Origin: Lachnospiraceae bacterium
Lineage (GTDB): Bacteria; Bacillota; Clostridia; Lachnospirales; Lachnospiraceae
Reading direction: 5' to 3'
DNA length: 62,319 nucleotides
NCBI GenBank assembly: GCA_009911185.1
Contig: QXWW01000025.1
Location: forward strand, 1 to 62,319
A program made the position numbers and the translations under genes. Each line of letters opens with the position of its first letter. The first letter of the stretch is position 1. Below, one piece after another: positions 62,163-62,319 of the stretch. The notes below the pieces were generated by a model. The model was not told where the DNA came from, made no database searches, and saw only the letters and a program-made list of their open reading frames with translations.

Positions 62163-62319
62163 GTAAGCGTCAAATAAGGTAAGCATCAAATAAGATAGTG
62201 GATAGAAAAATAACCACCAACCCTCTATACTAAAAGGGCAGCGGTCATCGGCAACGTTCCTGTACCATGGGATCCCATGGCAGATAGTCATCCAGATATT
62301 CCGGATTTTCAAGAAATGT
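62163..62319 (-). mobile_element. IS66-family insertion sequence, one end (partial)
   Basis: The plus strand opens with GTAAGCG, the terminus typical of IS66 elements. A 16-bp unit GTAAGC(G/A)TCAAATAAG is present twice in tandem (62163-62178, 62179-62194). Inside lies the transposase 3' end. The rest of the element is beyond the window, so the target duplication cannot be checked. Confidence 0.7.
62245..62319 (-). CDS. IS66-family transposase, C-terminal end (cut by window edge)
   Basis: The last 24 codons before a TGA read NPEYLDDYLPWDPMVQERCR at the end, like the extreme C-terminus of IS66-type DDE transposases. The gene enters from the right edge of the window. Assignment rests on this short piece plus the IS66-type terminus just downstream. 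Confidence 0.65.
   Translation of the reverse strand, partial: TFLENPEYLDDYLPWDPMVQERCR

Noticed and set aside
61913-62182. 89-codon plus-strand ORF near the right end
   Set aside because: It runs through the integrase-end repeat and IS boundary, has no ribosome site, and is not coding-like.
1-62319. tRNA or rRNA genes
   Set aside because: No cloverleaf-type sequence with a TTCGANTC arm and CCA end, and no rRNA signature, was found on reading through the intergenic regions.

Overview
The window looks like a chromosome segment of a low-to-mid GC, spore-forming gut Firmicute, most likely a Lachnospiraceae (Blautia/Dorea/Ruminococcus-like). The reasons are the housekeeping content typical of that family (a mfd neighbour encoding a PrsA-like lipoprotein, veg next to a SPOCS-LysM gene, the glgC-glgD pair, a ~394-aa PRPP synthetase), strong AGGAGG ribosome sites, many sigma-A promoters with TGn-extended -10 boxes, T-box control of proS, and sporulation-linked genes (spoVG, SipL-like, YtvI-like). 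No tRNA, rRNA or CRISPR array was seen. The species assignment is inference.

Layout. 0-8.7 kb: an orphan serine recombinase, secA, a small TSCPD protein, then a ~760-nt stretch with its own promoter and terminator but no credible ORF (candidate large structured RNA), proS with a T-box leader, an AI-2E/YtvI permease and an RluA pseudouridine synthase. 8.7-14.1 kb: a kinase-first two-component operon, an HD-GYP protein and a gut-type beta-glucuronidase with a LacI/CcpA-like operator. 14.4-22 kb: cell-envelope genes murA, plsC, murF and ddl, a SipL-like SPOCS-LysM protein and veg. 22-30.3 kb: DNA polymerase IV, a heterodimeric ABC exporter, and a MacB/FtsX-type transporter.

30.4-38.7 kb is the accessory part. 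It holds an integrase-end repeat with four phased iterons, a truncated tyrosine recombinase, several decayed ORFs including a UvrD helicase shard, a stub resembling an IS66 end, and a 2301-residue secreted protein with Ig-like domains, a Thr-Pro linker and six tandem 381-387 bp repeats. A regulator/kinase pair lies on the far side (38.9-40.9 kb). It may be the sensory half of an operon whose transporter half sits at 27-30 kb, with the accessory block inserted between. Upstream of it, in one transcription direction, are apbE, a NusG-II protein and a Gx-family membrane protein, a set resembling parts of flavin-based extracellular electron transfer.

43-59 kb is core again: PrsA-like lipoprotein, mfd, pth, uppP, an SH3b secreted protein, spoVG, glgD/glgC, murC, then a DnaD-like and a DnaC/DnaI-like gene, and prs. 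Between murC and the dnaD-like gene lie four perfect DnaA boxes in two abutting pairs, one pair overlapping the murC terminator. 59-62.3 kb holds a BceAB-type peptide-resistance transporter, a second copy of the integrase-end repeat in the same relative position, and the end of an IS66-family element running off the window.

The observations most worth following are the ORF-less transcription unit at 4.1-4.85 kb, the DnaA-box pairs in front of the helicase-loading genes, and the two matching integrase-end footprints, each directly upstream of an ABC-transporter operon.
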